Assembly (NCBI GenBank): GCA_946406115.1
Contig: OX291542.1
Coordinates: forward strand, 27,477,321-27,541,320
DNA: 64,000 nucleotides
Source of the DNA: Apoda limacodes
Lineage: Eukaryota; Arthropoda; Insecta; Lepidoptera; Limacodidae
Direction of reading: 5' to 3'
How positions within the stretch are numbered: position 1 is the first letter of the stretch; each line of letters starts with the position of its first letter. The position numbers and the translations under genes are program-made. The notes below the pieces were generated by a model. It made no database searches. It was not told where the DNA came from and saw only the letters and a list, made by a program, of their open reading frames with translations. Below, one piece after another: positions 12,423-24,540 of this stretch.

Positions 12423-12955
12423 TTGTGTACAACCCGCCTTAGGAGAAAAAAATATGTAAGAACTCCAGATGTGTCTATGCGGTTAAAACTTGCCAGCAAC
12501 GACGTAGAGTACGAAATTATCAGGCAAATCAGTGATAAAAAGAGCCCGGGTGTAGACAGGATACGTGCCAGTGATTTAAATAAAATTAATGCTGAAATAA
12601 AACCCGCCATTAAGTATTTAATTAACACCTGCATAGCCACATCCAGTTACCCTGATAAGCTTAAACCGGGTCTTGTGAGCCTAATTCATAAAAAGGCTCA
12701 CATAATAATTATAACAATTATCGTCCAATAACTATCCTTTCATCTATAGAAGAAGTAATCGAAAGGTACTTTAATGATGAAATAAAAAAATACCTGCAAC
12801 AAAATAATGTAATTAACAATAAACAATTTGGATTTAAGCAATATCAAAGTGCCCCGCAACTTTTTTGCATGTGCAGTTATGAACTCAACAAGCACATGAA
12901 CGAAAGAAAGCATGTGTGTGTGTTTTTATTGACTTCAGCAAAGCAACTATAGCAT
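12423..12955 (+). pseudogene. Non-LTR retrotransposon reverse transcriptase relic
   Basis: An open frame at 12423-12731 gives the RT fingers region (KKSPGVDRIRASDL). After a frameshift near 12715 the homology resumes in another frame with NYRPITILSS and NNKQFGFKQ. A second shift near 12925 precedes FIDFSKA, the box carrying the first catalytic aspartate, after which it is cut off. No endonuclease and no YXDD box is present. The protein differs from the CR1-like LINE at 20.8 kb, so this is a second non-LTR family. The exact clade cannot be fixed by eye. Dead copy. Confidence 0.75.
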
Positions 12956-13939
12956 ATTTGAATCGTCAATTATTGATTTTAGAAACTACTCAATTTATAG
13001 ACTTTCACCAGCGTCAGTGGTCCACCACACCGGTGTGCCTAGTGTAAGTTTTTGCGTGTTGCACGCCTCAAAAGCGGAGCGGTGAGGTAGTGCTGTACTC
13101 TCGACATGTCAAAATACCCAGTCTTTCGAAACTTAAATGAAGTGTTTTTGTTTAATATAACACTTACAGGATAATATGAGTGCACTAATATGAAGTTAAA
13201 TAATCTGTCTAGCACATATGGTACATTTTATAAACAATTAATTTGTTTAATATAATAAATAATAACATTAAAACTAATCATTCTTGGACGTCCGTGAGTC
13301 TGTGTTTATGTGACCATGTATGTGGCAGAGAAATTGGTCGAAAAAATCATCTTACCGGAATACTTTTGTTTTTAATATATAAAGTATTACACTGTGCTGA
13401 TTCCTAGTTAATATTAGCGTTCTAAGTACTGTCGTTTAATTATAATTTATAAAAAACTAATATACCACTGTATACTGTATATCTATATATATATTTTTAT
13501 TTTTATTTTATAGTATATTTTTTCCTCACCTTATTTGTTATTTTATTTTAAAAAACTTGAGTTTTTGTTTTGGATTTTTTTTTTAAATGTGAATGACCGC
13601 TATGAGGCGTGCACTTTTTGTAAAACTTAAATTTGTCACTATATTAAAAATTCTAAGAACAAAATTCTTAAAACGCGTCCACTAGAGGCGCTCCGTCATT
13701 TCCATACCTGTATTTTGTTAACGCAAACGCGATAGTAGCGTTTAAAACTCACTCTCGGCACATGGTTCGGATTTAACTTATTACAGAGTAGAAGAGTTTA
13801 ACGTTATCTATTGTAAATATTTAAGCTGGTTTCATATAAATCTACAAAAATATAATGCTGTTTAATTTAATACAATTCAGATAAATTTTAACTAAATAAC
13901 CATTTTCAACGCACAAGCAAACCGATGGATATTTCACGA

Positions 13940-14080
13940 CACGTCCGTCACACTATCGAACAATATTCATTTTCCATTCGTTTGACTGTTCAAAAAATTT
14001 GCAATGAAAATTTATCGCTTCAATAAAATTTTGCCGAAGAGCCAAATAGAACCAGCGAAGCTTGAACATTTTTAAATTGA
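13940..14080 (+). repeat. Dispersed repeat F, copy 1
   Basis: GAACAATATTCATTTTCCAT, then a tract ending AGAACCAGCGAAGCTT, recurs in diverged form at 51985-52130 (GAACAATATTTATTTTCCAT … AGAACCAATGAAGCTT) and partly on the minus strand at about 36757-36812. Unclassified. Confidence 0.45.
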
Positions 14081-14700
14081 ACTATTTTTTGTCTTTTGTA
14101 GCTGTCCAAACGATAAATCGAAGTTGAAAATACTAGTCTGCCATTGTGTTGAATTCTTGTGTTACGTTTGTCCAATTTCTTTAGCTCTTAGTATATAATA
14201 AAATATTTTGCTATCTAGTCGTTTAACAACACATGTCTTTCCCGTTTTATTGGGCCGTAAGTGTAACCTACATAGAGTCCATGAATTTAGAAGAAAGTTG
14301 TTTTTCACCGACTTTAAAAAAAAGTTGGTTTTATCAATTCGGCTCGTATGTATGTAATATTGTTAGAATCGCAAAATATTTATAAATTTTAATCTATGTG
14401 GTCCTCTAAACAGATGTGGCAAATTTCATAAGTGTATGTCTGTATGTTTTTCCAGACATTTCTAAGAAACTAGTAATCGGATTTGAATAATTCATTTTTT
14501 ATTGAATTAAGTACCTTTTAAGTTAGGGAACAAAGCAAATCTAAATCTATTCCATAGTTTTCAAAATATGATCTATTAATTGTGTGTACCAATCAGAAGA
14601 AAAACACACCACCGGCTTAACGCATGGGTTTAACGGCGCAATTCTTAGCGGTACTTATTGTGTATATGTTACCCAATATCTTGCCGATTTTGAACTGCTT

Positions 14701-14745
14701 CTATACCACTAAGGTGGCAACAAGCAGTCGGCCCGTCTGATGTTA
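14701..14745 (-). mobile_element. CR1-like LINE, very short 3' end (minus strand)
   Basis: TATACCACTAAGGTGGCAAC followed by CAGTCGGCCCGTCTGATG is the reverse complement of the last ~45 bp of the recurrent LINE 3' UTR. Confidence 0.6.
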
Positions 14746-15206
14746 ATTAGGATTATTAGTTTCGCTAAAATTTTATTTATATTTTTAAGTAGTTTCACAA
14801 GAAGTTTTTTAAGTAGTTTATTTGACGCATGATTTTTTTGTGGATAGGTAGGGGATACCGGTGTTGGTTAACTATGGGCAGGATGACACACTCTCAATAA
14901 CTCTGTATTGACCAACACAACACACACCTCGCCCTCGTTTTAGGTCCGATTTGACAACGCCCTCAGTCACATTTTTTACTGCAAGGGGGCGACAACTGGT
15001 TTGAGAAGTGCATCCATTTTTTCAAAATCCAGGTACGAAATTGTTCTTTTAACAATAAAATGTATCGATATTACATAGGTCCCTTTTTTAAACGTGATGT
15101 GTGATTTTTTTTGAATGAGGCTTCCATTTCATGTGTTTTATTTGTTTAAAACTAGTCGGGACTTGGCAAGCCAGCCAATTATTTTCAAAATTGTTACTTC
15201 GCTACA

Positions 15207-15727
15207 TCTATACTAATATTATAAAGGGGAAAGATTTATATGTAACTATGTTTGTATTGAATAGGCTCCAAAACTACTGGACCGATTTGGAAAATTTTTT
15301 TACCATTAAAAGCCGTCATTATCCCTGATGAACATAAGCTACTTTTTACCGCAAGAAAATGCTTCATTCCTACAGGAAAACCGGTAATAGGATAACGGGT
15401 AGTAAGAATTATCCTTCCGTACTTATCTTTTTCACATAACTTCCAAACGGCTGAACCAATTGGGTTAAAATTTTATATGGGTATTTCGATGGTTCCCTGG
15501 ATTATTTAAAAATACAATTGGACCCGGTAGGTGGCGCTGCTGTCGGTATGTCAACTACTAAACGACTTGACCGATTGGATTGAAATTTTGTATGTTTATT
15601 TCCGTGGTTCACAGACACGAATGTATTATGCCATTAAAGAGGAAAGATTTGATTGTTTGTTTTTTTTCTATAATTGAGGAATTTCTGTAAGAAATTTAGG
15701 CCGGGCGAAGCCGCTGGCAGAAGCTAG
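15207..15727 (+). mobile_element. Non-autonomous Helitron (Lep1-like), 521 bp
   Basis: The element begins TCTATACTAATATTATAAAG and ends CGAAGCCGCTGGCAGAAG followed by CTAG. The base to its left is A (15206) and to its right T (15728). TC at the 5' end, CTRR at the 3' end and insertion between A and T without target-site duplication are the Helitron signature, and the terminal sequence is the one I know from short lepidopteran Helitrons. No Rep/helicase coding is present, so it depends on proteins supplied in trans. The open frame at 15131-15328 is chance. Confidence 0.8.
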
Positions 15728-16157
15728 TTTTTAATAAAGCAAAGTTTCTTTACTACTTTCTATTTAAAGCAGATTAGTGATAATTATCCAATAGTCAACC
15801 TTCCCTATATCACGATTCAATAATTAAAAAAGCAATTGATATTGCTAGTTTTAATTTTCCCAGTTACTTGAAATAAACCAGATTTAGAATTGAATAGATC
15901 CTCTATTAAAGACAGTTATTAGTTTTTTCATAATGTAAATAGTTCATTATTTACAACATTCAATGTAAAAAGAACTACCCCCGGTCGCCACTATCCTACA
16001 CCAATTACTCAGGTGTCCCGCATCCGATATGCATTATTTATTTTTGTTTACACAGTACTTACTCACCGTGGGATTGGTTCCTTATAAATTCGTTTATACA
16101 GTAAGTTGAGCACATTAATTAATTAAATAATATTTTGACAATAGGTAGTATTAACAG

Positions 16158-16368
16158 CTATAGCACGGGCGCTAAGCAGGAAAAATTTCGTTGACCGTTC
16201 ACTACTTGTCTCTGTTGCACGCGCATAATTATTTGCCGTTGCGCTCTTCTATGACAGCGGTCATCGCATCTGTGCGAGTGCGACGGCAAATAATTATGCG
16301 CGTGCAACAGAGACAAACAGAACCCGGTCATTGAACGCAATTCTTCCTACTTAGCGTCCGTGCTATAG
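16158..16368. mobile_element. Long palindromic MITE or fold-back element (211 bp)
   Basis: Outer arms CTATAGCACGGGCGCTAAG (16158-16176) and CTTAGCGTCCGTGCTATAG (16350-16368) are inverted with one mismatch. Inner arms at 16207-16239 and 16283-16315 are a perfect 33-bp inverted repeat. The minus-strand open frame at 16158-16340 is a by-product of the palindrome. A TA dinucleotide flanks the TAGCACGG ends, which would suit a TA target, but the superfamily is uncertain. Confidence 0.7.
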
Positions 16369-19139
16369 TAAGGATTAAATACAGAGGTCCGACTAAAAAG
16401 CATCTAAACAGAGCAATCGTGCGATAAGTACGACCTGAACTAGCCCCAGTATTATGGGATGCGTAAAAAAAAAACCTTCCGAATACCTACTCAATATTTA
16501 ATCACGAACGAACATAATAAAAAAATTGAGCCTTACGTTTTTAGGATTTGGCTGCAGAACCTTATAGAAGCTTACACAAATACTTTTTCAAGCCTCATTA
16601 GAAGTAATTGCCCACTTTCATTGTCTTGAGTTTTTAATTAAAACTGATTCCACAATTACCATATAAGAGTCCAAAATTATTTACAGAATGAAATTTTATT
16701 CAAAAATTTAACAAATCACCAAGCTTATTTAATTTTATATCCATTTGGTGTAATTATTCTGCTTGGTGATTTATTCTTATTCTACTCGAGCAAAAAATTT
16801 TATTTACAGTAGACAATTAATGCCTTTTGTCTTGTACCCTAGCGTTTTTATATATTCTAATGCAGAAAGAAAAGAAATTTTAAATTAGAGACTAACCTAG
16901 GTTGAGAAACTAATTAAGTAATTAACATCCGATTTGCTTTCTTTTATGTTACTTTTATTTCTATCATTACGTTCATTGTCCTGCCATTAATTCCTATTCA
17001 AACACCAGTATATTATATGAATTCAAAAAGCGCTTATCCTTTTCACCTATTTTTTTAGTATCGCTTGGTCACTTTTGTTCTTTTTACTTCTTTTATAATA
17101 CGTAACAGGTATTTTTCCCAACATAACTGGACCTCAAGATTCAGGATGTAGGACCATCATTATATATGTATGTATGAACCCGATAACAGGTGAAATACAT
17201 CAATTCATACAAATTCATAATTTAGATTTCGGTATTATAATTTATATCTTAATTCGTGACAGCAATGTCATAGTTTTGGAGGAACCAACAAGATAAGGTA
17301 GCCAGATCTTTGTGGATAAGATCGGGCGACATAGGGATAGAGTATTTTTTATACCATTGTTTCCATTATAAAATACACATATACTTAATTAACACATATA
17401 CTTAATTAATTAACCTGCTTAAATTTAAGGACCGCTACGATTGCTTAATTTAACATTAATCCTTTAATTACGAATTAAAGCGGCTACCAGAGTACCTACT
17501 TGTAGGACATACTATCAGTTTTAATCAAAAAAATCTTTTTTCGTAGGAACTTTCAATTGAAATAAAACACACGTTACACCGCTACTTTATTGCGATGACA
17601 AAGTATGACAAACAAATACAAAACTCACTACTGCTAGTTTAGCAATGTTAATATTAGTATGGATATTATCTAAAACTTCAAAAACTACTTTAATAACATA
17701 ATGTGATACTTAATTATATAAGCTTATTACACAGAGACAGATAACTTGACTACGGATATAATCGTATAAATATTACTCATATTGCATGATACCATAGGTA
17801 CAAAGTTATAATCAAAACTACTATCGAAAACAGAATTTTCAATCGATAGTGCAGCATTAATTTAAGAAATACCGTGCGGTGAGTGGCCCGAAACTCCCTC
17901 ACATATATTGCGAATTTTTCATTGAAATGGCCAAACTTCCCAAAACACTGACTCAGTTTATTTCCTTAACAAACTCACATTTATTTTCTGTATTTCAAAC
18001 ACAAAAATAGTTTTGGAATTCAGAAGTGATTGCAAAACTTTGTGAATGTTGCCAAACCACAAGTTGCTGTATAAGCTCTGTAAGTTTCAAGAAAGTCCAT
18101 TATTCAATGACAAATTGATAAGTCTGATGTTGGTGAACTACGAGACCAACAACACGTAAATATACAAACATTTCTGATTCATTAAATAAATTCATATAAT
18201 AAAATTAACGAAATGCAAGAGGGAATTAGGTATAAACATGGCTAACTACAAGCACTTGTACTTATTTTTTTTAAGCTTACTTGTGTTTTGTATTTAATTT
18301 GTATTATGTAACATTCATTCATTAATTTAAGTACCTAATTAGACGCACAATTTTAGTGTACCTACATGCTTTCATTTTGCCATAGGTATTATCTTAGCTT
18401 TCTACAAAGTACATTATCAAACACGAATGCCATTGATCATAAAAGTGATAATAAAATTGCACATATATCTTTACTGAATAGGTAAAATTTGTTTTATTTC
18501 GTTGTTTGTGTAAGGTCATCTCTGCAACTGCTCATCTTAAAAAAATCTTTCACTAATCAAAACTAATTTGGGTTGTCAAAGTCATTTTTTTTTTATTCAA
18601 TTAAGGTTTTTACAACTGCTTTTGAATCGTTTAAGTTATGAAATAGTATTTTTTGAAAGAAGTTTTTAGTTAAAAATAACAATATTTGTAAATTAAATCC
18701 AAAAGTAAGGCAGTTTTTATTCACATTGCAACGACACAAATGGCCTAACTCTTAGCTGACTTTTGATAATAAAAATTATAAAGATTGCTTTTTACCCCGG
18801 TGTATTATTACTAACCCACTATTCGTCACGTCGTAACGATGCGCGATGTATACGATTGACCTAATTTTTGATAGAGACAGAATAACACTTTTATCAAAGA
18901 TTTTGTACGGGTTAAGGGTTTTTCTGCGGGTGAAACGTTTGTATAGATAATTGTATGGTCTTGATTTTAATTTTGCTTATCACGGAAAATTCAAAAGCTC
19001 CCACAGAAATAAATGTAACGGAATTCGCATTGCCACAGCTCCATTAAATTCCATAGGTACTATTATCATAAGTACAAGAAATATAACGCAAATACTATTA
19101 TCAAGAAGTGGCCGTAGGGATCCCACGCTGATTAAGAGA
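16369..19139. other. AT-rich stretch with no gene seen
   Basis: Long unstructured AT-rich DNA with short direct repeats (ACACATATACTTAATTAA twice near 17380-17415). No convincing ORF, RNA gene or classified repeat. Confidence 0.4.
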
Positions 19140-19774
19140 GGTAGGGCACTGCAAGTACTCGCTCGAATAAGTCGCCCGAACAAATAAAGCGGGGCATAGC
19201 GAGTACTTGCTCGAATGAGCGGCCCGAACTGGGGAAGTACTTCCACCTTTCAGAAAACCGCGGCCATAATAACACAGTAGTGTTGTGTTCCTGGCGGTGA
19301 GTAAGGTTGCCAGAGCTCTTTGAGGATTAGTTGCGTGGACAGCGGAGGACCGGCGGTGCTTGTTGCTGTCATTGCTCGGCGTAGACGCGGCGTGCTGGTC
19401 CGGCGGTCAGGGAGACCTGATGAAACGGCTGACCACTGGCCGCCCGCAGGTTGAACGGGTTCCCGAACCCAGGGATCACTTAATCTCCGCCCTGGGAGGC
19501 TGATCCGCCAGCCTGTGTGAAGTCTCTGAAGTGGTAGTCGTGCCGGAGAAGGAGACCGGAGTGGACCCGGCTACTACAACAGAAGGGGATCAGGGGCCCT
19601 TCCGCTCATCGTGCCAGCAACCGTATTATCTGTGCAATTCTAGTACCGCACTTTTTGTCCTCTAAGCTGTCTGTGCAGTGAATCCTCAAATTTAGTCTAA
19701 GTAACTTTCTTAAAAAAAAAACGCTACAAAAATAAGGAAAAGACCTTTTTCAGCGGCCGCTCCATCCACATTTA
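19140..19774 (+). mobile_element. CR1-like LINE 5' UTR with subrepeats
   Basis: A GC-rich region immediately upstream of the endonuclease coding of the element at 19775. It starts with two imperfect ~31-bp repeats (19150-19180 GCAAGTACTCGCTCGAATAA…; 19199-19229 GCGAGTACTTGCTCGAATGA…), followed by GGGGAAGTACTTCCACC. The second half (GACCTGATGAAACGGCTGAC) recurs in the deleted copy at 36905. Position and composition suggest the element's internal promoter and 5' UTR. The exact 5' end is not defined. Confidence 0.6.
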
Positions 19775-20640
19775 ATGTGGACATTTGTAACATTACATAT
19801 TCACGCAAATCTTAACGCAGTCCACCTCCATCTGGAGACTGCGCAGCCGACCATTCTTGTTCTAACGGAGACGCAGATATCCTGCCCGGCCAAGACATCA
19901 TACCTTCATTATCTCGGCTACAAACTTGAGCATAATTTTGTGAGTCGTGCCGGTGTATCTGCTGTTGCCGCCTTCATAGCCTTGAAGACAGAGCATGTCA
20001 ATATTGTGGGTGCGCGTAGATTACGGCGGCCACACTCGTATCTATGCGTGCCTATACAGGTCTCATAGCGGTGACACGGACGTAACTCGACTCTTCACGC
20101 ACCTGAGTTTGACGACTGACAAAGTTCTAAAGCAATATCCCACGGCAGAACTAGTAATTTTGGGAGACTTTAACGCCCACCATCGTGAGTGGCTCAATTC
20201 TCGAACCAATAACTATGCAGTGAATTTGCTCTGACCTATGGATTCTCTCAGCTGGTTCTTTCACCAACGAGAATATTAGATATAGTGGACCATACAAGCT
20301 TCTTACTGGACCTTTTGCTAACTACACGTCCGGACGGATATTGCGTCTCAGTGGATGCGCCTTTAGGCTCCTCGGATCACTGTCTCGTTCGGACTCAAGT
20401 GTCATGCACACAACCCAATCCATCTGGGCCAACTAATTGGCGTCGTGTGTGACACTATAAGTCGGCAGACTGGGATGGATTGCGAGAATTTTATGCATCT
20501 TACCCGTGGAGGCAGCTCTGCTTTAGCTCATCCTGGCGTCTGCGCAGCCGCAGTCACTGAGTCAATCCTCGCTGGTATGGAATGTTTCATTCCTAACAGC
20601 TACTCGCAGAGTAGCTGCCGGCGTCAAAAAACGACCGTGG
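19775..20640 (+). pseudogene. CR1-like LINE, APE-type endonuclease domain (broken)
   Basis: Two overlapping frames carry the N-terminal endonuclease of a LINE pol protein. 19775-20068 has the conserved acidic box (PTILVLTETQIS), and 19995-20234 has AELVILGDFNAHHREWL, the GDFN box of APE-like endonucleases. The domain would nick target DNA for target-primed reverse transcription. A frameshift around 20000-20060 and a stop at 20232 break the frame, and the last endonuclease boxes (around 20360-20380, SSDHCLV in another frame) are out of phase. A deleted second copy is at 36890-37520. Confidence 0.8.
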
Positions 20641-20808
20641 TTTAATAGGTCTTGCAGAGAAGCTAAAATTCTTAAGCAAACTGTGTATGAGGCTTGGACC
20701 ACGTAATAATAATAACGAAATAATGAGGATCCAAATACTTCTGAGTTAAAACGCAAATTAAATGCTGCCTCGAGGTTCAGTAAGAAAGCAACTGCAAAAT
20801 TCCAATTC

Positions 20809-21573
20809 ATGGGCAAAATAGGTGGACGACTTGCGAGCTATCCTTCTGGGAGTCGTGCTTTCTGGTCGCTTGCTAAAGCTGCCGAGGGGAACTTCTGCCA
20901 GTCGTCGTTACCACCACTGCGAAAGACCGATGGTGACTTGGCCCATAGTGCAAAAGAGAAAGCCGATCTATTGGGTAGTCTTTTTGCCTCCAACTCGAAT
21001 ATGAACGACGAAGGCGCTGTACTACCTACTTTACCGTGGTGCGGTAAGACCATGCCGGAAATCTCTATAACACAGCGAGAGGTCCGGCGGGCGTTGCTTT
21101 CCCTAGACGTTCATAAGTCGAGTGGGTCAGACGGTATGCCAGCAGTGGTGCTTAAGAAGTATGCTCCTGAGTTATGTCCTGTACTCACGCGCCTCTTTGC
21201 ACTTTCCTACCATACTAGGCAATTTCCGTCTTCATGGAAGACTGCGAATGTGCACCCGGTGCCCAAAAAGGGCAATAGATCAGATCCATCGAATTACAGG
21301 CCTATCGCTATTACCTCTCTCCTCTCCAAGGTGATGGAGCGTGTGATTAAGACACAGCTTCTAAGATACCCAGAAGAATACGACCTGGTCAGTGATCGTC
21401 AATATGGCTTTCGCCACGGTCGCTCCACTGGTGACCTTCTAGTGTATCTCACACACCGATGGGCACTAGCCATTGAGAGTCAGGTAGAGGCATTGGTATG
21501 TAGCCTGGACATAGTGAAGGCGTTCGATCGGGGTCTCCTAAGCTGTTTCTACTGCATATCAATGACATGTTGA
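20809..21573 (+). pseudogene. CR1-like LINE, reverse transcriptase N-terminal half
   Basis: A 254-codon open frame holding the non-LTR RT fingers and palm start: KSSGSDGMPAVVLKK (about residues 104-118), WKTANVHPVPKKG and NYRPIAITSLLSKVMERVI, RQYGFRHGRSTGDLL, then LDIVKAFDR with the first catalytic aspartate (about residues 228-240). The frame runs straight from the upstream linker. Just after AFDR a deletion removes roughly 50 residues and shifts the frame, so the product cannot work. The clade looks CR1/Jockey-group from motif spacing. It is the same family as the ORF ends at 35.9 and 50.7 kb. Confidence 0.85.
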
Positions 21574-21757
21574 ACATCAACAACATACATTTCTATGCAA
21601 AAAACAGTACTGGAGACACTTATTACACGGGTCATGCAAGCATCGCTTCTTTCCTTGTAGAAGAAAAGCGTGGAGAACTTGTCTCTCAAATCGAGACCAC
21701 TCGGTCCAAGGTCTCTGGGTACCACTGGGGACGGGAAAAAGTTGGTCCGATTTAACC
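21545..21757 (+). pseudogene. CR1-like LINE, RT catalytic box fragment with altered YADD
   Basis: In the frame +1 to the preceding RT, the sequence resumes at LFLLHINDMLNINNIHFYA, directly before the catalytic box. The box reads YAKN where the family needs YADD, so both catalytic aspartates are lost. Homology continues (STGDTYYTGHASIA) and matches nucleotide for nucleotide with 35690-35815 until about 21757, where the copy stops without a 3' UTR. Confidence 0.7.
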
Positions 21758-21774
21758 CCAAAAACTCAAACTCG

Positions 21775-22140
21775 AACACAAATCAAACTTTATTCAAGTA
21801 GGTTTCTAAGAACACTTTTGAATCGTCAATACAATGTAAACAATGTTCATTTCTGCCAAAAAGAGCTAGCAAGAAGTTCCATTTAAAGTAGTAATACAAT
21901 ACTTTGATAATTAGCTAAAGAGTATACAATATGTACCAATACAATAGGTAATAAAAATATATAAGTAAGCTACTAAAAACAAAGTCAAACATTTCAATTT
22001 TTTTTTGCTTTTATGTAGCATAGGGGGCGCACCATGTGAAACGTCAAATATCGTTAATCGAGTGAAGGAATTTAAATATTTAAGAGAATTTCGATATTAA
22101 ATAATACTAGTGGCATAAGCGCCTTCATAATTATTTTTTA
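21775..22140. other. Unclassified repeat end and AT-rich spacer
   Basis: The element junction is followed by AATCAAACTTTATTCAAGTA and ACTTTTGAATCGTCAATA, a phrase that recalls a dispersed lepidopteran repeat; TTTGAATCGTCAA also occurs at 12958. No gene is seen. Confidence 0.35.
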
Positions 22141-22204
22141 CGTCCATAGGCTACGGTGACACTAACCATCAGGCGGGCCGTATGCTTGTTTGCCACCTTG
22201 AGGA

Positions 22205-22246
<42 letters not shown>
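22141..22246 (+). mobile_element. CR1-like LINE, short 3' end with 39-nt poly-A
   Basis: ACGTCCATAGGCTACGGTGA, ACCATCAGGCGGGCCGTATG and GCTTGTTTGCCACCTT lead into an uninterrupted A39 run at 22208-22246. The long unbroken tail suggests a young insertion despite a 4-base loss before ACTAACC. Confidence 0.8.
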
Positions 22247-22248
<2 letters not shown>

Positions 22249-22984
22249 TAAAGTACTTACTGTGTGCATTAAAATGATAATAATAGATGTAGTATCATCT
22301 ATAAATTAATAAGTATACATTAATAATGAAAATAAAATAAAATAACTGGAAAAGTTCAACACATATATATATATTATGTATGTGTGTGTAAAATTTACTT
22401 TTAAATTTTTAAGCTTAATTTATGAGAAAAGCTAAGGAAAAAGAAAAGCTCAAAATTCACCTTCCGAGAGCTTCACGAAAATTAATTTTCCGAAATTAAC
22501 ATATTGTTTTCGGCCATGTGTATGTCGGACTAATTGTTATGCCGCTCATCCCGTACCTGCACTGTGTCACATCGGTGACGATAACGACTGAGAGTTAAAA
22601 TATTTAGTATTGAATACATAAGATTATATGTCCGATGATATCGTGTCGGGATTGAATCGGTGTTGGTATTGTCTGGTATGGAAAAAACCTTTATTCGGTA
22701 ACTTGAAAAGTCTACTTAGCTGGAACAGTTATACATTTAACTACGTTCTAAGTATAAACTAGTGCAGTGTTTTTTTTCACATATTTCACATATCCAGAAT
22801 AACCATTTAGCTGCCAGGGTGGGACACACAGAAAATTATAAGTCTGGGGTGTGTGGGACACCTGAATCTAAGAAAAAATAGCACACACCCATAAATGTTT
22901 TTAACGACCTATCTAACGACAACACACATCAAGGGGTAGACGAGAAAAAAATATCCGCAGTTTACGCGTAGTGGAGGTACCCTT

Positions 22985-23165
22985 AAAAAAACTGGTTGCC
23001 TGTAAAGTCGGTATACGGGCGAAAGTTTTACGTGACAATGATTTTATGTCTGTCTCTCTCGCTCTTAGGCGGGCGCGTGCCTCTCACTCGCTCTCATTGT
23101 GAGCGCATAACGTGAGCGGAGCGTAACGCAGTTTCTTGAAGTGTCACCCGGCAAACCAATTTATA
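22985..23165. repeat. Dispersed repeat (GGTTGCCTGTAAAGTCGGTA type)
   Basis: Starts AACTGGTTGCCTGTAAAGTC and ends GTCACCCGGCAAACCAAT, with the ends partly inverted (TGGTT-GCC / GGC-AAACCA). It contains a (CTCTCT) and GAGCG-rich core. I recognise the phrase GTAAAGTCGGTATACGGGCG from lepidopteran genomes but cannot name the family. Probably a MITE. Confidence 0.45.
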
Positions 23166-23324
23166 AGACGTTGTCACGTCAAAATTTGACCTAACCTAAA
23201 AAGTGCAATGACTGACTTGGCCTGATTATAAAGGAAATCAGTAAGAAAGCGAAAAAAACATCTCGTAATTTCAAATTGCAAGTACTTAACTAAAGTTTGG
23301 TACATTTAACTTACAACATAATAA

Positions 23325-23455
23325 ATATGAGTTGTAGACAGACAAAGCAGATGTGAGAGCACATATGAATAATGGCGAACGGTCGGTGCAGTCTAAAGTC
23401 CAGACCTGCTCTGAATACGATATGACAATTTTTATTTCACGAAGCAGCAACACAT
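23325..23455 (+). repeat. Dispersed repeat D, copy 2
   Basis: GTAGACAGACAAAGC … ATATGAATAATGGCGAACGG … TGCAGTC … GAATACGATATGA, paralleling 9476-9605. Confidence 0.5.
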
Positions 23456-24039
23456 AAGCAATTTTATATGTAGTGAAGCTACTTTCACTTAGAAATACGA
23501 AATTTAAAAACTTAATTTCCTAAATATTTATGGTACGTTTTCTTCGTAGAAAACGAATTTCTAGAATCCAAATGGAAATATAAAACTAGTCATAAGCTAT
23601 TTTTAGAAGGTTTAATATAGTTTCTAAATAATATCTGCTAGTTGCAGTTGGCATTTCTGCAATAAATTTTTTTAAGCGGTTGTTTGAACACACCGATTTG
23701 AACGAGTTTTTTCGGATTAGATTGCCCAATTTTCATGGAAGAACACCAGTTTTTACAGTACGCTACGACTTTTAGGAGCTGAGAAAGAAGAATAAAGTAA
23801 GTTAAAACGCTAAGCGAAAAGGAATAGCATGGGTGAACTACGGAAAGGGCAGAACAAGATCAGCCATATAGTTTGTGATATGATAAAATTATAATAAAAC
23901 GTAAATTAGTCAGACCTTTCAACTCCGTAGATCAACTAAGGTAACATGAAACAATACGGGGCAAATTGTCACTAAATAACCTAGTAAATAAAATTTATGA
24001 CTGTTTTTATTGTAGGTTTATGAGAAATAATACTTCGGT

Positions 24040-24175
24040 TGACTAACCACAATATCATCAAAAAGGGGTTGCTTGCTATGATGGGGCGGTGAGATGACGC
24101 GTCGTAAGAGACACGGGAGGGAGACGTTTCCGCACAGGTATTTGACAAATGTGGCGCCGACGAATTCTCGCAAAC
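24040..24175 (+). repeat. Dispersed repeat E, copy 1
   Basis: ATCAAAAAGGGGTTGCTTG, GGCGGTGAGATGACG, ACGTTTCCGCACAGG and TGACAAATGTGGCGCC recur in the same order at 37780-37895 (GGAGCGGTGAGACG, ATGTTTCCGCACAGG, ACAAATGCGGCGCC). Unclassified. Confidence 0.55.
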
Positions 24176-24540
24176 AAAACTATAAAGATAACTTTGTGCA
24201 GGGGGATCAAAACAATCTGTGCTATGATAAGTATTGAATTTATTGACTTTTCGTTACCAGACCTGACACAAACTATGGAATGTAATGTATTACATTACTG
24301 ACTTTGAAGAGAATTATCCAGTACCGACCTTAAACAAAGCAAAAATATAATATTTTGTCTCAATGAGGATATAAGAACTCATTACATTAGTATGTTCTAA
24401 AATTGAGATTTCCAAATTTAATTAATTAATTAGAACTAAACGCATGGTTTTATAAATTATCTGAACTGTATGGGACGGAGTCCGAACGTTATCAAAAGTG
24501 TGAAAAGTATCAAACGCGAGAACTTTTTATCTCAAAACGA

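Noticed and set aside
19417..19440. Second hammerhead core at CTGATGAAAC
   Set aside because: No stem II and no GAAA at proper distance; part of the LINE 5' UTR. Other CTGATGA sites at 15327, 30812 and 36906 also lack a stem II followed by GAAA.
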